From DATHZQ01 sp965216945 (GTDB taxonomy: Bacteria > Actinomycetota > Acidimicrobiia > Spongiisociales > UBA5794), in assembly GCA_965216945.1 (NCBI GenBank), contig CBDCGU010000003.1:496001-560000 (forward strand): DNA of 64,000 nt. The letters run 5' to 3'. The position numbers and the translations under genes were made by a program. Numbering within the stretch: the stretch's first letter is position 1; every line of letters begins with the position of its first letter. Below, piece by piece: positions 17,636 through 25,309 of the stretch. The notes under the pieces are model-generated. The model saw only the letters and a program-made list of their open reading frames with translations. It ran no database searches and had not been told where the DNA came from.

Positions 17636-19003
17636 TCAAGCAGCCGGCGGCCCGCGGCGAGTGTACGTGTGGCGGAGCGGAGTGGACCAGGTGACGCTCG
17701 CCCCGTCGGCGGTTCGATAGCTCCAGCCGGCCAGGTGCCGCACCGTGTGGTGGTGGCGACAGAGCGGCGCCAGATCAGCGGTCCGCGTCCGCCGGGACTC
17801 GGACCAGGGCACGCGATGATCCATGTCCGAGCGAGTCGCCGGCATCCGGCAGCCCGGGAAGACGCAGGTTCGGCGCCGCGCCTCCACGTGGCGGCGCATG
17901 GCGGCCGTCGGCCGCCGGCGCGTGATGCCGTTGGCGACGACCTCGCCGGAGTCACCGGTCACCGTCCAACGCCATTCGGCGCCGACACCGTCGACAACCA
18001 TCTGGCGAGCCACATCGGCGATCACAGGCCCGAACCCGCCGACCTCGCCGGGGGCGTCGGACAGCCGGGCGAGCGTGGCGAGATCGACCTGGATGTCGAC
18101 GACGCCCCGGGAGGAACCCGATCGCACGTCGCGTCCTTCGAGGAGGTCGAGGAACACGTCGGTGCGCAGCTGATCCATCGTGCGGGCTTCGCCCGCCGTC
18201 TTCAGTCGCGTGGCAAGATCGTGAACCCGCTGCCGGATCGCGGTCACCCTGTCGGCCGGGAGATCGTACGCAGTCAAGTTTCCGGTGCCGGAGGGGTTCT
18301 GAGCCACACTGATGCGACGCTCGGATACGGCGTGTTCGTAGCGACGCACTGCATCGTCCGCATCGGTCCGGAGACACAGGCGTCGCATCCGGGCGGCGAT
18401 CTGACCCGTCGTCAGGTCGGGCGCCTGAACGAGAATGTGGTCGGCGATGTTGCGTGCGGCCGCCACCGGTAGGTGGGCGACGCCGTGGACGATGGTCCGT
18501 GCCCGCCGACGGTCGATGTCGCCTGCAACGAAGCGATCCCACACCTGGGGCAACCGTCGCTCGAGATCGAGCGCAAAGGCCAGCTCGGCGTCGGCCGCGC
18601 GGCGCGTGAGGGTCAGTGCCAGCTCGATCTCTGCGGCCGCCGACTGAATGCCGGTGACCGGATCGCCGAAGAGGTCACGCATGCAGTCCGTGACGGATGC
18701 CATGGCGGCATACACCTTGGCCTGGAAGTGCGCCGCCATGCGAGCGTGGGCACGCAACACGACGACGCGGTCGTGGCCGTCGAGGTGGTCGGCGGCGATG
18801 GTCGACAAGATGGCTGCCAGGGCCGGGCCCGGGTCCAACTCATCGAGACACACCGGGAGTCTCTTGTGAGATTCCTGGGCGGATGATTGAATCGCCGCTG
18901 CCGTCGCAGAGGCCACCAAGGTCTCGAATGCTTCAACGTCGAGATCGTCCCACGCCGACCGGTACTCGGTCGCTTCCAGTGTGTCGAACATGTGTTCGAT
19001 CAT
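17636..19003 (-). CDS. DUF222 / HNH endonuclease family protein
   Basis: A member of the large actinobacterial family that couples a helical DUF222 region to a C-terminal HNH nuclease domain. The final 90 residues hold RRTCVFPGCRMPATRSDMDH, with the zinc cysteines and the DH catalytic pair, and LAPLCRHHHTVRHLAGW. The N-terminal two thirds are alpha-helical with many Ala and Arg residues. I choose the ATG at 19003 (MIEHMFDT); an in-frame GTG at 19078 would add low-complexity sequence unlike the family, and an ATG at 18991 is also possible. These genes are often numerous in actinobacterial genomes and are tied to mobile or repetitive loci. Their biological role is not known. Confidence 0.88.
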   Translation of the reverse strand: MIEHMFDTLEATEYRSAWDDLDVEAFETLVASATAAAIQSSAQESHKRLPVCLDELDPGPALAAILSTIAADHLDGHDRVVVLRAHARMAAHFQAKVYAAMASVTDCMRDLFGDPVTGIQSAAAEIELALTLTRRAADAELAFALDLERRLPQVWDRFVAGDIDRRRARTIVHGVAHLPVAAARNIADHILVQAPDLTTGQIAARMRRLCLRTDADDAVRRYEHAVSERRISVAQNPSGTGNLTAYDLPADRVTAIRQRVHDLATRLKTAGEARTMDQLRTDVFLDLLEGRDVRSGSSRGVVDIQVDLATLARLSDAPGEVGGFGPVIADVARQMVVDGVGAEWRWTVTGDSGEVVANGITRRRPTAAMRRHVEARRRTCVFPGCRMPATRSDMDHRVPWSESRRTRTADLAPLCRHHHTVRHLAGWSYRTADGASVTWSTPLRHTYTRRGPPAA

Positions 19004-19200
19004 ACCAGGCGGCCAGGACGGAAATCGGCCCGACGGGGCCGCCGTGAGAGCCGGCGAGGCTGCGGCGCCACCCTCCACGACACGGGACGACCATCGTGTG
19101 CGGAGAGCGCGGGACGTGCTGATCCCGCGCAGCCGGGTCCCTTGACGGAATCACACGGGACGGTGTACTGCCCCGAAAGCTGCGGTCACCCTTCCCCGGC

Positions 19201-19662
19201 TCACGACAGGAGGTTGCCGATCCGCTCGATCTCGTCGGGGTTGCTGGGCACTGTCTCCCAGGGCAGTCCTATGCGGTCCTTGCCGGGTTCGTCCTTGAAC
19301 CGCAGGATGACGTGAATGTGGAAGTGGAACACGGTTTGCCACGCCGCCTCGCCACTGCAGTTCAGAAGGGTCACGCCATCCGCCCCGAGCCTGTCCTTGG
19401 CTCGTCGGGCGATCTGTTGGGCAAGAAGGATGCACGCGGCGAGGTCGTCGGCCGTGACGTCGAGCAGGTCGGTTGCGTGCGAGCGCGGGATCACCAGGGC
19501 GTGGCCAGGGGTTGCCGGATTGATGTCCATGAACCCGATCGCTCTTTCGGTTCGAGCGATCGTGGTCGACGAGATCTCGCCGGCAACGATCCCGCAGAAG
19601 ATGCAGTCGGGTTCACGCACCGAAGGGACCTTACCGGTGGCTCCCTCCCGACGACCCGTCAT
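19201..19662 (-). CDS. HIT-family hydrolase (histidine triad)
   Basis: A small nucleotide-binding hydrolase of the Hint/HIT group, which cleaves AMP-lysine or dinucleotide-type substrates. The zinc pair CIFC is at residues 20-23, then GEISSTTIARTERAIGFMDI, the glycine-rich HALVIPRSHATDLLD, and the catalytic triad VFHFHIHVIL at 112-120 with His113, 115 and 117. The ATG at 19662 has no clear ribosome site. A GTG at 19620, just before CIFC, would give a more typical N-terminus. It stands alone in the island, divergent from the next gene. Confidence 0.9.
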   Translation of the reverse strand: MTGRREGATGKVPSVREPDCIFCGIVAGEISSTTIARTERAIGFMDINPATPGHALVIPRSHATDLLDVTADDLAACILLAQQIARRAKDRLGADGVTLLNCSGEAAWQTVFHFHIHVILRFKDEPGKDRIGLPWETVPSNPDEIERIGNLLS

Positions 19663-19704
19663 GGCCGCGCGTCACGGCGGTAGGCCTGTCACCCGGCATG
19701 CTCC

Positions 19705-19744
19705 GGACAATGGAGCTCCTTGTCACCCGATTGCGGAATTGTCC
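19705..19744. promoter_or_regulatory. Dyad in the 19663-19780 intergenic region
   Basis: Perfect 7-bp arms, GGACAAT at 19705-19711 and ATTGTCC at 19738-19744, enclose 26 bases that include the 8-bp palindrome GGAGCTCC. It lies between two divergent genes, the HIT hydrolase and the membrane BNR-type gene, so it could be an operator serving either. The assignment is tentative. Confidence 0.25.
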
Positions 19745-19780
19745 CCCCGGTAGGGTGAATGCCCGCAGTACGGAGGGCGT

Positions 19781-21058
19781 GTGAAAATCCGATGGTGGTG
19801 GTGGGCGTTGGCCCTGGGTCCGGCGGCTGCCGGATTCGCGTCCATCGCCATGGGCGCCGGCGACATGCGTTCGAGTGGGCTGATGGCGGGGGTATCGCTG
19901 TCGATGGGTCTGGTGGCGATCATTCTTGTTGCGAGGGCACCGTGGCGGGGGAAGCGGGGGCTGCGCCGATGGCTGTCACCCGTTCCGGCACTGCTGCTGG
20001 GTGCGATGTCGCTGCTGGGCCTGTCCGAGGGGCTACCCGAGTTCCTGCAGGCCAGAGGACTGTTCCTCCACGTCGATTCCATCGGTCCGGTGGCCGTCGT
20101 CGAGCACGACGGGAGGGTTGTGCTCTTCGGCAACGACACTGCCGGAGGTTTCGTCTGGGCGTCTGACGACGGCTCGACTTGGGGCAGTGTTGATGTCGGG
20201 GTGTTGACCGAGTTGGAGGAAGTCGCCGATGCCACGGTCTTTGAGTCGTCGATTGTGGTCCTCGGCCAGTCCGGCGCCGAGGCGGTGGTGCTGATCTCTG
20301 CAGACGGCGATGTCTTCGAGGAGTCGGGACGATTCAGCAACATCGCTCACGGGACCAATCCCACGGCAGTGGCTGGATTCGATGACGCGATCGTGGCGAT
20401 CACGGACATCTACGGGAACGACGTTGAATTCTACGCATCGAAGGACACGGGGTCGTGGATACCGGCCCAACCCTCCCCCGTCTTCGATGATGGGGAAGAA
20501 GCCCGCGACATCGCCTGCAGCGACGCGGTGTGTGTCGGCGTCGGCTTCCTCGACGCGACCTACCGTCCGGAGCTGGACGCCGACACTGGGGTCGCCTGGG
20601 TCGGTTCATCCGGCGGCAGCTTCCCGCGGGTGGATCACGACTTCGATGCCGTGAGCCTGGATGCCATTGCGTGGAACCGCCCAGGGTTCCTGGTGGTGGC
20701 CACCGGCCCCGATGGCGGGGGGTCGGTCTGGCAGTCGACGGACGGCATCGAATGGCGTCCCATTTCGGGTCCGTTCACAGAGATGATCGTTGACGGCATC
20801 GAAGCCGTCGACGCCTCCTACGTGGTGTTCGGACGTAATCCGGGAATGGGCGCAGTGATGGTCTGAACGTCTGAGGACACCAGAGGGTGGAGAGAAGCCA
20901 TCGTCGCAACCGGTCTGTCCGGCGAGACCCAGATCCGCTCCGTCACAGGCACCCAGAGCGGCCTCGTCGCGGTAGGCATCGACGGCGAAACATTCGACGT
21001 CCTCGTATGGACCTCGCCGAACGGAGGCGACTGGCAAGAAACGGCCGTTTTGGCTTAG
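19781..21058 (+). pseudogene. Membrane-anchored BNR-like repeat protein interrupted by an in-frame TGA
   Basis: The frame opens with GTG at 19781 (GGAGGG five bases upstream) and encodes three or four membrane spans in the first 95 residues, then an extracellular domain of short repeats, each with an Asp-Gly and Trp signature: VWASDDGSTWGSV, FYASKDTGSWIPA, VWQSTDGIEWRPI. A TGA at 20864-20866 stops it after 361 residues. The same frame then stays open for 63 more codons to a TAG at 21056-21058 and continues the repeat pattern exactly: V-[TGA]-TSEDTRGWREAIVA, then VLVWTSPNGGDWQETAVLA. Tryptophan fits the stop position in the repeat, so a TGG to TGA change is the simplest cause. The intact protein would have 425 residues. 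Its function is unknown; it resembles the anti-sigma-like protein at 25.3 kb. Confidence 0.75.
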
Positions 21059-21194
21059 CGGTGACCCAGCGCTCGAGGTGCCGATCCCGGACACTCGGCG
21101 GACTGCGTCTCATTGGTCCTGGATTTGGTGATCGGCCTGCCAGCTGAGCATTTGTGCGTTCCGGGTTACCGTTGGGTCCAGGCGGAAGCCGAAC

Positions 21195-21584
21195 ATGTTT
21201 CATAAGCCGTCGGGAATCGGGTATGTCGCCGCTGCTGTCGCGGTGCTGGCACCGCTAGCGCTCCTCGGGTCGGTCGTGGCGTTGATCGCCGCGTCGTTTG
21301 GCAACTCGGAACTCGCCGAGCGCCTCATTGTCCCGTTGGCTGTCACCTTTGCCGGGGGGCGGACCAGAAGTTCGTAATGCAGTGCAAGCGCAAGGCATTC
21401 TCGACGAGCTGGCTTTCGTTGTCGACGTGCTGCGGGACGCGGTGCCAGCGGATTGGGCCAAAAGATGTTGTCAGCGGTGGTCGAGTCTGCGGCGGTCGTC
21501 CGGCGCTCCGTGTCGAGCCACATAGTCGAGCAGTCACTCGCAGCGACTGGCTGCTTCACTGGATTGACGGATTCGGGAGGGTTG
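21195..21584 (+). pseudogene. Small membrane protein remnant with two frame changes
   Basis: An ATG at 21195 with GGCGGAAG upstream opens a frame of 60 codons: two likely membrane segments (YVAAAVAVLAPLALLGSVVA and a second near LIVPLAVTFAGG). It then ends at a TAA just after a run of six G at 21354-21359. In the next frame, directly after that run, the sequence reads GPEVRNAVQAQGILDELAFV and then VDVLRDAVPADWAK, which looks like genuine helical protein. Near 21453 the original frame becomes plausible again (KMLSAVVESAAVVRRS) and stays open into the cyclase gene. This fits a gene with two compensating one-base shifts, or a sequencing error in the G run. No family is recognised. Confidence 0.4.
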
Positions 21585-22406
21585 ATGTCAGATTCGACGT
21601 TCGGGGAGAGGCTCGCTGCGAAGGTCGAGCCGCCCGGGGCTTTGGCCACGCTCGAAGATCCGATGATTCTCGTCCGAATCAGCATGGCTGCGTCTTCGGG
21701 TGCGGTCCTGCTCGGCAGTTTCGGGACTGTCCTACTCGTCGTGCTTGATCAGCCCACCTTTGCCTGGGCGCTCGCCACACTGACCGCGGTCGCGGCGGCG
21801 AGCTGGTTCTACTTCGCTGCGACCGGCAGCATCAGCGGCGCGCAGTGGATCACCCTGTTGGGCGGAGCGGCGACCACGATCTACGTGCACATCGCAATGG
21901 GGGGATACGCCAATTCAGGGGGTTGGCTGATGTGGGCCATCGCTCTCACTGTTCCATCAGCGCTCGTGCTCCGAAAGAGCCACACGGTCGCCATTGCCTT
22001 GTTCTTTGCTGTGGTGGCTGTCTCATTCGGTTTCTGGGAACGGTCGTTGCAAGCGAGCCGCCCAACACCCGACCCAACTCTCGTAGCGATCCTGTTCCCC
22101 GTGGTGCTCGTGGGGAGCCTTGCGTTGCTCGTCCCGATGTTCATTTTCGTGTTGGGCAGACTGTCATTCGAACGAGAGCGAGCAGAGGGCTTGCTGCTGA
22201 GCGTGCTGCCAGCCCAGGTCGCGGCGGAACTGAAGGAGACAGGGAATACAAAGGCTCGACGCTTCGAGGGGATCAGTGTCCTGTTCGCTGACATTGTCGG
22301 GTTCACCCCCTTGTCAGCGGAGATGGATCCCGGAGAGATGGTCGAACGACTCAACGAGGTCTTCAGCCACTTCGACGTTCTCGCCGAGCGACACGGATGC
22401 GAGAAG

Positions 22407-22433
22407 TGAATCGCCCCGGGTTTCGTGGAGGCT
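22407..22433. repeat. Terminal inverted repeat, left end of IS3 element
   Basis: The 27 bases begin TGAATCGCCCCGGG and end GTGGAGGCT. Compared with the reverse complement of the right end, 23 of 27 positions match, with mismatches at positions 7, 14, 15 and 18. The first base lies directly after the AAG target copy. Confidence 0.9.
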
Positions 22434-22437
22434 TGGT

Positions 22438-23379
22438 CTATTGAGTGACTGCCTCGTGGGCTGTGGTTGTCTGACGGTAGTGGTTGGCTTCGTGGGCGGC
22501 GGGGGTGGTGAACTGGCGGCGGCCGGGGAGGATCTCGCCGTGGCGGCGGCGATGGTTGAACCAGTCAACGTATTCGAGGGTGGCGAACTCGACGTCCTCG
22601 AGACCGTGCCAGGGTCCGTGGGGGTAGATGAGCTCCCATTTGTAGAGACCGTTGAACGACTCGATCATCGCATTGTCGTAGCTGTCGCCCCTCGAGCCGA
22701 CCGATGCGACGACGCCGTTGTCGGCGAGCCGCTGGGAGTAGCGGATTGACAGGTATTGGACGCCCATGTCGCTGTGATGGATCAGACCGTCCAGATCGGC
22801 GCCGGTTCGGCGGCGGTTGAAGATCGCCATCTCCAGGGCGTCGATCGCCAGATCGCTGCGCAGTGATCGTGATGCTTGCCAGCCGACGACCATCCGGGAG
22901 TAGGCGTCGATGATGAACGCCGCATACACCCACCCGGTGTGGGTCTTCACATACGTCAGGTCAGCGAGCCACAGCCGGTTCGGTGCATCGACGGTGAAGT
23001 CCCGATCGACCAGATCCGCCGGTCGTTCGTTCCCGTCATCGCTGATGGTGGTGCGAACCCATGACCGGCCCCGACGCACACCGGACAGGCCCATCTGCCG
23101 CATCAACCGCTCGACAGTGCATCGAGCGACCCGGATGCCTTCGACCTGGTTGAGGTGGTCCCACATCTTGTCGGCCCCGTACGCAACGAAGTTGTCCTTG
23201 TGGACCCGGGCGATCACCGGCTTCAGTTCGGCGTCACGCACCGCCCGTGGCGACGGTGGTCGGGTCTTGGCAGCGTGATACGTCTGCGGGGCGATACCAA
23301 GGGTCTTGGCGATCGGCTCGATTCCCCACCGCAGCTGCCCGCTGCGCCGATCCTTGTGCTCGTCGATGAACCGAATCAC
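22438..23379 (-). CDS. IS3-family transposase OrfB (DDE integrase core)
   Basis: The catalytic half of the transposase, 313 residues. An N-terminal HTH_21-like region ends in GVRRGRSWVRTT. The rve-type core carries the three acidic residues: Asp in LWLADLTYV, Asp in IHHSDMGVQYL, and Glu in DNAMIESFNGLYK, in the D-D-35-E spacing style of IS3. The start is a GTG overlapping the orfA stop. No internal damage is seen. Confidence 0.95.
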   Translation of the reverse strand: MIRFIDEHKDRRSGQLRWGIEPIAKTLGIAPQTYHAAKTRPPSPRAVRDAELKPVIARVHKDNFVAYGADKMWDHLNQVEGIRVARCTVERLMRQMGLSGVRRGRSWVRTTISDDGNERPADLVDRDFTVDAPNRLWLADLTYVKTHTGWVYAAFIIDAYSRMVVGWQASRSLRSDLAIDALEMAIFNRRRTGADLDGLIHHSDMGVQYLSIRYSQRLADNGVVASVGSRGDSYDNAMIESFNGLYKWELIYPHGPWHGLEDVEFATLEYVDWFNHRRRHGEILPGRRQFTTPAAHEANHYRQTTTAHEAVTQ

Positions 23380-23705
23380 TTCTTCGACTGGCGGTCGAGC
23401 TCCGCCCCGAAGAAAGCCGAAGCCGCCTTCAGAATGTCATTGGCTCGGCGCAGCTCAGCGTTCTCACGCTTCAGGCGCTTCAGCTCAGCCAGCTCGTCGC
23501 TCGTCGGCCCCACCCGCCGACCCGTGTCACGCTCAGCCTGACGAACCCACTTCCGCACCGTCTCAGCTGTCGGACCCAACTTCTCGGCAACCGAACAGAT
23601 CGCCTCCCACTGCGACCCGTACTCATGCTGATGATCCAACACCAGCCGCACCGCACGCTGGCGCATCTCCACCGGGTACTTCCCCGGTCGTCGCTGTTCT
23701 GTCAT
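23376..23705 (-). CDS. IS3-family transposase OrfA (helix-turn-helix and leucine zipper)
   Basis: The 109-residue DNA-binding part of the IS3 transposase. It has a helix-turn-helix around WEAICSVAEKLGPTAETVRKW, then a coiled coil with heptad leucines in ELAELKRLKRENAELRRAND. Its TGA stop overlaps the GTG start of orfB in the sequence GTGA. OrfB also stays open upstream of that GTG in the -1 frame (RPPVEEVIRF), so a programmed frameshift product OrfAB could be made, as is usual in the family. Confidence 0.95.
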   Translation of the reverse strand: MTEQRRPGKYPVEMRQRAVRLVLDHQHEYGSQWEAICSVAEKLGPTAETVRKWVRQAERDTGRRVGPTSDELAELKRLKRENAELRRANDILKAASAFFGAELDRQSKK

Positions 23706-23728
23706 GGCTCCATCCTCTCAAGGGTTGG

Positions 23729-23755
23729 AGCCTCCACCAATTCCGGGGAGATTCA
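23729..23755. repeat. Terminal inverted repeat, right end of IS3 element
   Basis: Read on the minus strand, this starts TGAATCTCCCCGG and ends GTGGAGGCT, pairing with the left end at 23 of 27 positions. It is followed directly by the second AAG copy. It also lies just upstream of orfA, where the element's own promoter should be. Confidence 0.9.
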
Positions 23756-24196
23756 AAGATCCACACAATGGGTGACAACTACATGGTCGCTGCCGGTGTT
23801 CCATCACCGCGCGACGATCACGCCGAAGCGCTCTGTGCGATGGCATTGGACATGCTTGCATATGCACAAGAGGCGCCGTTTCAGTTCCGGATCGGCATCA
23901 ACTCAGGACCGGCCGTTGCGGGAGTCATCGGCACCAAGAAGTTTCAGTACGACCTATGGGGAGATACTGTCAACACCGCGTCACGCATGGAATCCCACGG
24001 CGAGCCCAACCACATCCACATCTCCGACGACACCTTCCAACTCATCAAGCACAAGTTCGCAACCACAACCCGAGGCATGATCCAAGTCAAAGGCAAAGGA
24101 AGACTCAGAACCCACTGGCTCGAGAATGAGGCGCAACCAGCTCGTGCCGCGTCGCGCAACCTTTGCGCGGGTGGGTGAGTTCTCGTAGAAGCCTGC

Positions 24197-24328
24197 ATGG
24201 TTGAAGCAGCGGGCGTGTTTGAGCGTGTTCGTCTACGCACCTTCGATCCAGACTCTGTCCGCTTCTACGAGGCGTTCGGGTTCGTCACGATCGATGAGGA
24301 ATCAGCAACACACACACTGAATCCGTAA
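24197..24328 (+). pseudogene. Possible GNAT acetyltransferase C-terminal remnant
   Basis: A 43-codon frame just after the cyclase gene contains DPDSVRFYEAFGFVTIDEES, which resembles the last strand and helix of GNAT acetyltransferases (FYE..GF). Nothing matching the acetyl-CoA-binding part lies upstream, so if it derives from a GNAT gene only the tail remains. It may equally be a chance frame. Confidence 0.3.
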
Positions 24329-24510
24329 AACCCCGCAGAGCAAGAGCGTCGACATCGGCCACCAGTGGACCGTCCGTTCGTGTCCGGGATCAGATCATCG
24401 GCTCGGTCGACTCTTGATCAGGTCGCCGGTGTCGAACTCAGGAAGTGGCCCCATGCATGTCGGCCTGTTGCGACAGTCCTCGACCCGTTGTGTCCCGATG
24501 GGATTCTCGG
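24329..24510. other. Intergenic region with no recognised feature
   Basis: Together with the preceding remnant this gives about 330 bp between the cyclase stop and the next gene without an intact gene. I see no tRNA, clear promoter or strong hairpin. It separates two convergent units. Confidence 0.5.
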
Positions 24511-25224
24511 TCAAGGGTTTGAGGAGGCGAGCGGGTAGTCGTCCGACTGGGCTACGAATTGGTCGATGTATTCGAGGGCGATCAGCATGTGATCCGGATC
24601 TTTCCCGAAGCCCGGAATCGAGCTGGCGTTGCCGATCTCGTCGTGAACTTCCGGATGCTCCGTGCGCAGCCAGTCGTGGAAGGCGAGGTTGAAGGCACTC
24701 AGCTCCGGGCAGCATTCGCCGGACTCGTCCTCGTAGAGGTGGTCGCTCAAATCGATGATCTCCAGCGCGTCATTGAGGGCGTACTCGAACGTGGCGCTAT
24801 CGGTGATGCCGCCGGCGCCGTAGAAGTCGTCTCGCGCCGTGATGTCGCATGAGACGACGACCCGGGTGTCGCTGGTGGCTGCGATGCGGCACGACGACTC
24901 GTCAACCTCCAGCTGGTTGTTTGCGTTCATCATGATGGCGTCGACGTCGCCCAGTTCCCCGTTCGCTTGCGCTGCTGCCCACGCTTCCCGGTCGCCGGCG
25001 TTGTAGGCATCGATCGCCGAGAGCACGGCAGCGATCTCTGGCTCGACCTGGCCCACGGTGTCTGGCGCTGGTGGGTCCTCGTCGCTGTTGTTCGTGGCGG
25101 TGATCGCCCAAATGCTGCCTCCAGTCATCAGCACGATCACCGCCGCAGCTGCTCCGATCAGCCATGGGCGTCTATTGCCCGTCGATTCCGTCGGCTCGGA
25201 CGTCCGAATCTGGGTGTTGGTCAT
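24511..25224 (-). CDS. Single-pass membrane protein with SnoaL-like extracytoplasmic domain
   Basis: A 237-residue protein with a short cytoplasmic tail, one membrane span (RPWLIGAAAAVIVLMTGGSI, about residues 18-38) and an outer domain that resembles the SnoaL/NTF2-like fold: AVLSAIDAYNAGDREAWAAA near its start and a beta-rich second half with two adjacent cysteines (ECCPEL). I set the start at the ATG at 25224 because AGAGAGGAG lies seven bases before it; the frame is open further upstream without a ribosome site. It follows the anti-sigma-like gene by 85 bp, so it may belong to that sigma regulon or operon. Enzyme activity is not implied. Confidence 0.6.
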   Translation of the reverse strand: MTNTQIRTSEPTESTGNRRPWLIGAAAAVIVLMTGGSIWAITATNNSDEDPPAPDTVGQVEPEIAAVLSAIDAYNAGDREAWAAAQANGELGDVDAIMMNANNQLEVDESSCRIAATSDTRVVVSCDITARDDFYGAGGITDSATFEYALNDALEIIDLSDHLYEDESGECCPELSAFNLAFHDWLRTEHPEVHDEIGNASSIPGFGKDPDHMLIALEYIDQFVAQSDDYPLASSNP

Positions 25225-25309
25225 GGTGTGCTCCTCTCTTCGGCGGCTCTGATCTCGACTGCTGCGTATCGTTCTCCAGTTCGCGGGGCCTGGGTGCTGC
25301 GTCGACTGC

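Larger units (their letters stand above)
22407..23755 (-). mobile_element. IS3-family insertion sequence, complete (1349 bp)
   Basis: The element has TGA...TCA ends, 27-bp imperfect terminal inverted repeats, a 3-bp target duplication (AAG at 22404-22406 and 23756-23758) and two overlapping transposase frames on the minus strand, orfA then orfB in the -1 frame. All of these are IS3-family characters. Both frames are open from end to end, and the flanks rejoin to an uninterrupted cyclase gene. The insertion is therefore recent and the element may still be able to move. Confidence 0.95.
21585..24178 (+). pseudogene. Membrane class III adenylate/guanylate cyclase, split by an IS3-family insertion
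   Basis: Two halves of one cyclase gene lie on either side of the insertion element at 22407-23755. The first half (ATG 21585, with GGGAGG just upstream) encodes about six membrane spans and then the catalytic start GISVLFADIVGFTPLSAEMD, ending in HGCEK. The second half resumes with IHTMGDNYMVAAGVPSP, FRIGINSGPAVAGVIGTKKF and DLWGDTVNTASRM, to a stop at 24178. Removing the element and one copy of the AAG duplication restores CEKIHTMGD in frame, giving a protein of about 415 residues with both metal Asp residues and the Asn/Arg pair of the VNTASR motif. As it stands, the upstream half ends at a TGA inside the element (22407-22409) and lacks essential catalytic residues, so the gene is inactive. 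Confidence 0.9.

Noticed and set aside
20864..20866. TGA as a selenocysteine codon
   Set aside because: The repeat pattern predicts tryptophan at this place, and no redox motif or SECIS-like hairpin is evident.
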